DNA of 6,102 nt, from NCBI GenBank assembly GCA_042091915.1, contig JBELGO010000090.1, positions 1-6,102 on the forward strand. The letters are read 5' to 3'. Position 1 is the stretch's first letter, and the number at the start of each line of letters is the position of its first letter. The translations under genes and the position numbers were made by a program. The notes beneath the pieces are model-generated. The model did not search any database. It saw only the letters and a list, made by a program, of their open reading frames with translations, and was not told the DNA's origin. Positions 4,924 through 6,102 of the stretch are shown here, in pieces. Source of the DNA: LSUCC0057 sp042091915. GTDB taxonomy: Bacteria > Pseudomonadota > Gammaproteobacteria > Pseudomonadales > Porticoccaceae.

Positions 4924-6102
4924 GAACTGTTTCAAGTCGGGGATATCCGTATTGAAGGGCTGCAGAGGGTCTCAGCCGGCACGGTGTTTGCCTCTTTGCC
5001 AATTAATGTCGGTGATCGAGTGGACGATGCGGGCCTGCAAGAGGCCACCCGTTCACTGTTTCGCAGTGGCTATTTTTCTGACGTAGTGATCGCCCGCGAT
5101 GGCGATGTATTGGTGCTGGGTTTGGTCGAGCGCCCTGCAGTGGCCGAAATTGTTATCGAAGGTAACAAAGCCATTGAGACCGAGCAGTTGCTCTCGGCGT
5201 TGCGTGATAATGGCCTAGCTGAAGGTCAGATTTTTCGTCAAGTAGTGCTCGATGGAATGGGTCAAGAGCTGCAGCGCCAGTACGTATCTCAAGGTCGTTA
5301 CGGCGCTATGGTTGAGACTGAGGTTGAACCCTTGCCGCGCAACCGAATCAAAATCAACGTCACCATCGACGAGGGCGATGTCGCGGTTATTCGCCATATT
5401 AATATCGTCGGCAACCAAGCTTTTCAGCAAGAGCAACTGTTGGAACTGTTCGAGCAGCAAGCGAGCGGGGGCTGGCTGTCCTGGTTTGGCAGTGATGATA
5501 AGTATGCGCGAGAAAAACTCTCTGGCGATATCGACACTCTTGAATCCTGGTACCTCGATCGCGGTTATCTCGGCTTCCAGGTGCGCTCCACTCAGGTGTC
5601 GGTGAGTCCCGATAAGAGCTCTGTTTTCATCACTATCAATATCGATGAAGGTGAAATTTACAAAGTGGGTGCTGTGGAGTTGGCCGGCGAGCTGGTGATA
5701 CCTGAAGAGCAGATTCGCGCCATGATCCTGGTGCGCGAAGGAATGACATTCTCACAAACGTTGATGACCAGCAGCAGCGAATTTATCACCCGGCGCCTGG
5801 GTAATGACGGTTACACTTTTGCTGAAGTTGAGGGTTTTCCTGAGATTGATGATGAAACCGGTACCGCCAAGGTAACGTTCTTGGTAACGCCCGGCATGCG
5901 CGCCTATGTCCGTCGCATAGAGTTTCGCGGCAACAGTAAAACTGCCGATGAAGTACTGCGCCGCGAGATGCGTCAGATGGAGGGTGGCTCGGCCAACACA
6001 GCACTCATCGAACACTCTAAGTTGCGTTTAGAGCGTCTGGGTTTCTTCAAAGAGGTCAACAGTGAAACTGTGCCTGTAGCCGGCACCAGCGATCAAATAG
6101 AC
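4816..6102 (+). CDS. bamA: Outer-membrane assembly factor BamA, 3'-truncated by the window edge
   Basis: BamA is the core of the BAM complex that folds and inserts beta-barrel proteins into the outer membrane. The frame is open for 429 codons to the last base; family members are about 800 residues, so roughly half is present. Residues 1-36 form a signal peptide. Five POTRA domains follow: about 37-107 (QVGDIRIEGLQRV), 108-188 (AEIVIEGNKAI), 189-280 (IRHINIVGN, then YLDRGYLGFQVRSTQVSV), 281-361 (YKVGAVELAGELV) and 362 to the edge (YVRRIEFRGN). POTRA 5 carries VLRREMRQMEG at 380-390, identical to E. coli, and RLGFF at 407-411. The barrel is outside the window. A TAAGG six bases before ATG 4816 supports this start; Met9 is a possible alternative that would leave a shorter signal peptide. 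The downstream neighbour in related genomes is usually skp, not visible here. In E. coli bamA is part of the sigma-E regulon; no sigma-E promoter was recognised here. Confidence 0.97.
   Translation, partial: MNSFLVSIMRFNLAIAVAFNLSLFSAVASFSNSASAELFQVGDIRIEGLQRVSAGTVFASLPINVGDRVDDAGLQEATRSLFRSGYFSDVVIARDGDVLVLGLVERPAVAEIVIEGNKAIETEQLLSALRDNGLAEGQIFRQVVLDGMGQELQRQYVSQGRYGAMVETEVEPLPRNRIKINVTIDEGDVAVIRHINIVGNQAFQQEQLLELFEQQASGGWLSWFGSDDKYAREKLSGDIDTLESWYLDRGYLGFQVRSTQVSVSPDKSSVFITINIDEGEIYKVGAVELAGELVIPEEQIRAMILVREGMTFSQTLMTSSSEFITRRLGNDGYTFAEVEGFPEIDDETGTAKVTFLVTPGMRAYVRRIEFRGNSKTADEVLRREMRQMEGGSANTALIEHSKLRLERLGFFKEVNSETVPVAGTSDQID

Noticed and set aside
5215..5460. Minus-strand frame of 81 codons inside bamA
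   Set aside because: It is antisense to POTRA 2-3 codons, with no ribosome binding site or family resemblance seen.
5252..5605. A 117-codon + strand frame inside bamA
   Set aside because: It is out of frame with bamA, whose frame here encodes clear POTRA 2 and 3 residues. The alternative product is Ser/Arg/Cys-rich without any recognisable motif.
1..6102. A hidden novel system, mobile element, CRISPR array or RNA gene
   Set aside because: About 98% of the window is coding sequence of six well-known housekeeping families in a known order, and no spaced repeats, transposase motifs or tRNA/rRNA sequences were seen.

Overview
The window is a contiguous piece of the conserved gammaproteobacterial frr-to-bamA gene cluster. 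All six genes lie on the + strand: frr (5' end outside the window), uppS, cdsA, dxr (ispC), rseP (mucP) and bamA (3' end outside the window). The protein motifs match the well-known families closely, so the identities are secure. The gene order frr-uppS-cdsA-dxr-rseP-bamA is the one I know from Pseudomonas; in E. coli dxr comes directly after frr, before uppS. With moderate G+C and Pseudomonas-like residues such as DGNNRW in UppS, this suggests a gammaproteobacterium near the Pseudomonas/Cellvibrio side of the class. I cannot name a genus from sequence alone.

Layout: positions 1-445 hold the last 147 residues of ribosome recycling factor. Positions 469-1287 encode undecaprenyl diphosphate synthase, 1297-2142 CDP-diglyceride synthase, 2142-3347 1-deoxy-D-xylulose 5-phosphate reductoisomerase, and 3361-4752 the site-2 protease RseP. 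BamA begins at 4816 and stays open to the last base, covering the signal peptide, POTRA domains 1-4 and most of POTRA 5; its beta-barrel lies beyond the window. Gaps are 23, 9, -1 (TAATG overlap), 13 and 63 bases. This fits one transcription unit with tight translational coupling; the 63-base AT-rich gap before bamA is the only one with room for separate control.

The genes share an envelope-growth theme. Dxr makes the first committed intermediate of the MEP isoprenoid pathway, whose end products feed UppS, which makes the C55 carrier lipid for peptidoglycan and O-antigen. CdsA makes CDP-diacylglycerol for all major phospholipids. RseP releases the envelope-stress sigma factor by cleaving its anti-sigma factor in the membrane, and BamA inserts the outer-membrane proteins whose misfolding triggers that stress response. 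Frr is the translation-related end of the cluster.

I found no mobile element, CRISPR array, tRNA, rRNA, convincing promoter or free-standing terminator, and no sign of an undescribed system. The items worth a second look are small: inverted repeats at several gene junctions, a ten-codon leader frame running into the bamA ribosome binding site, a short insertion in Dxr, and a perfect 9-base tandem duplication near the end of rseP.
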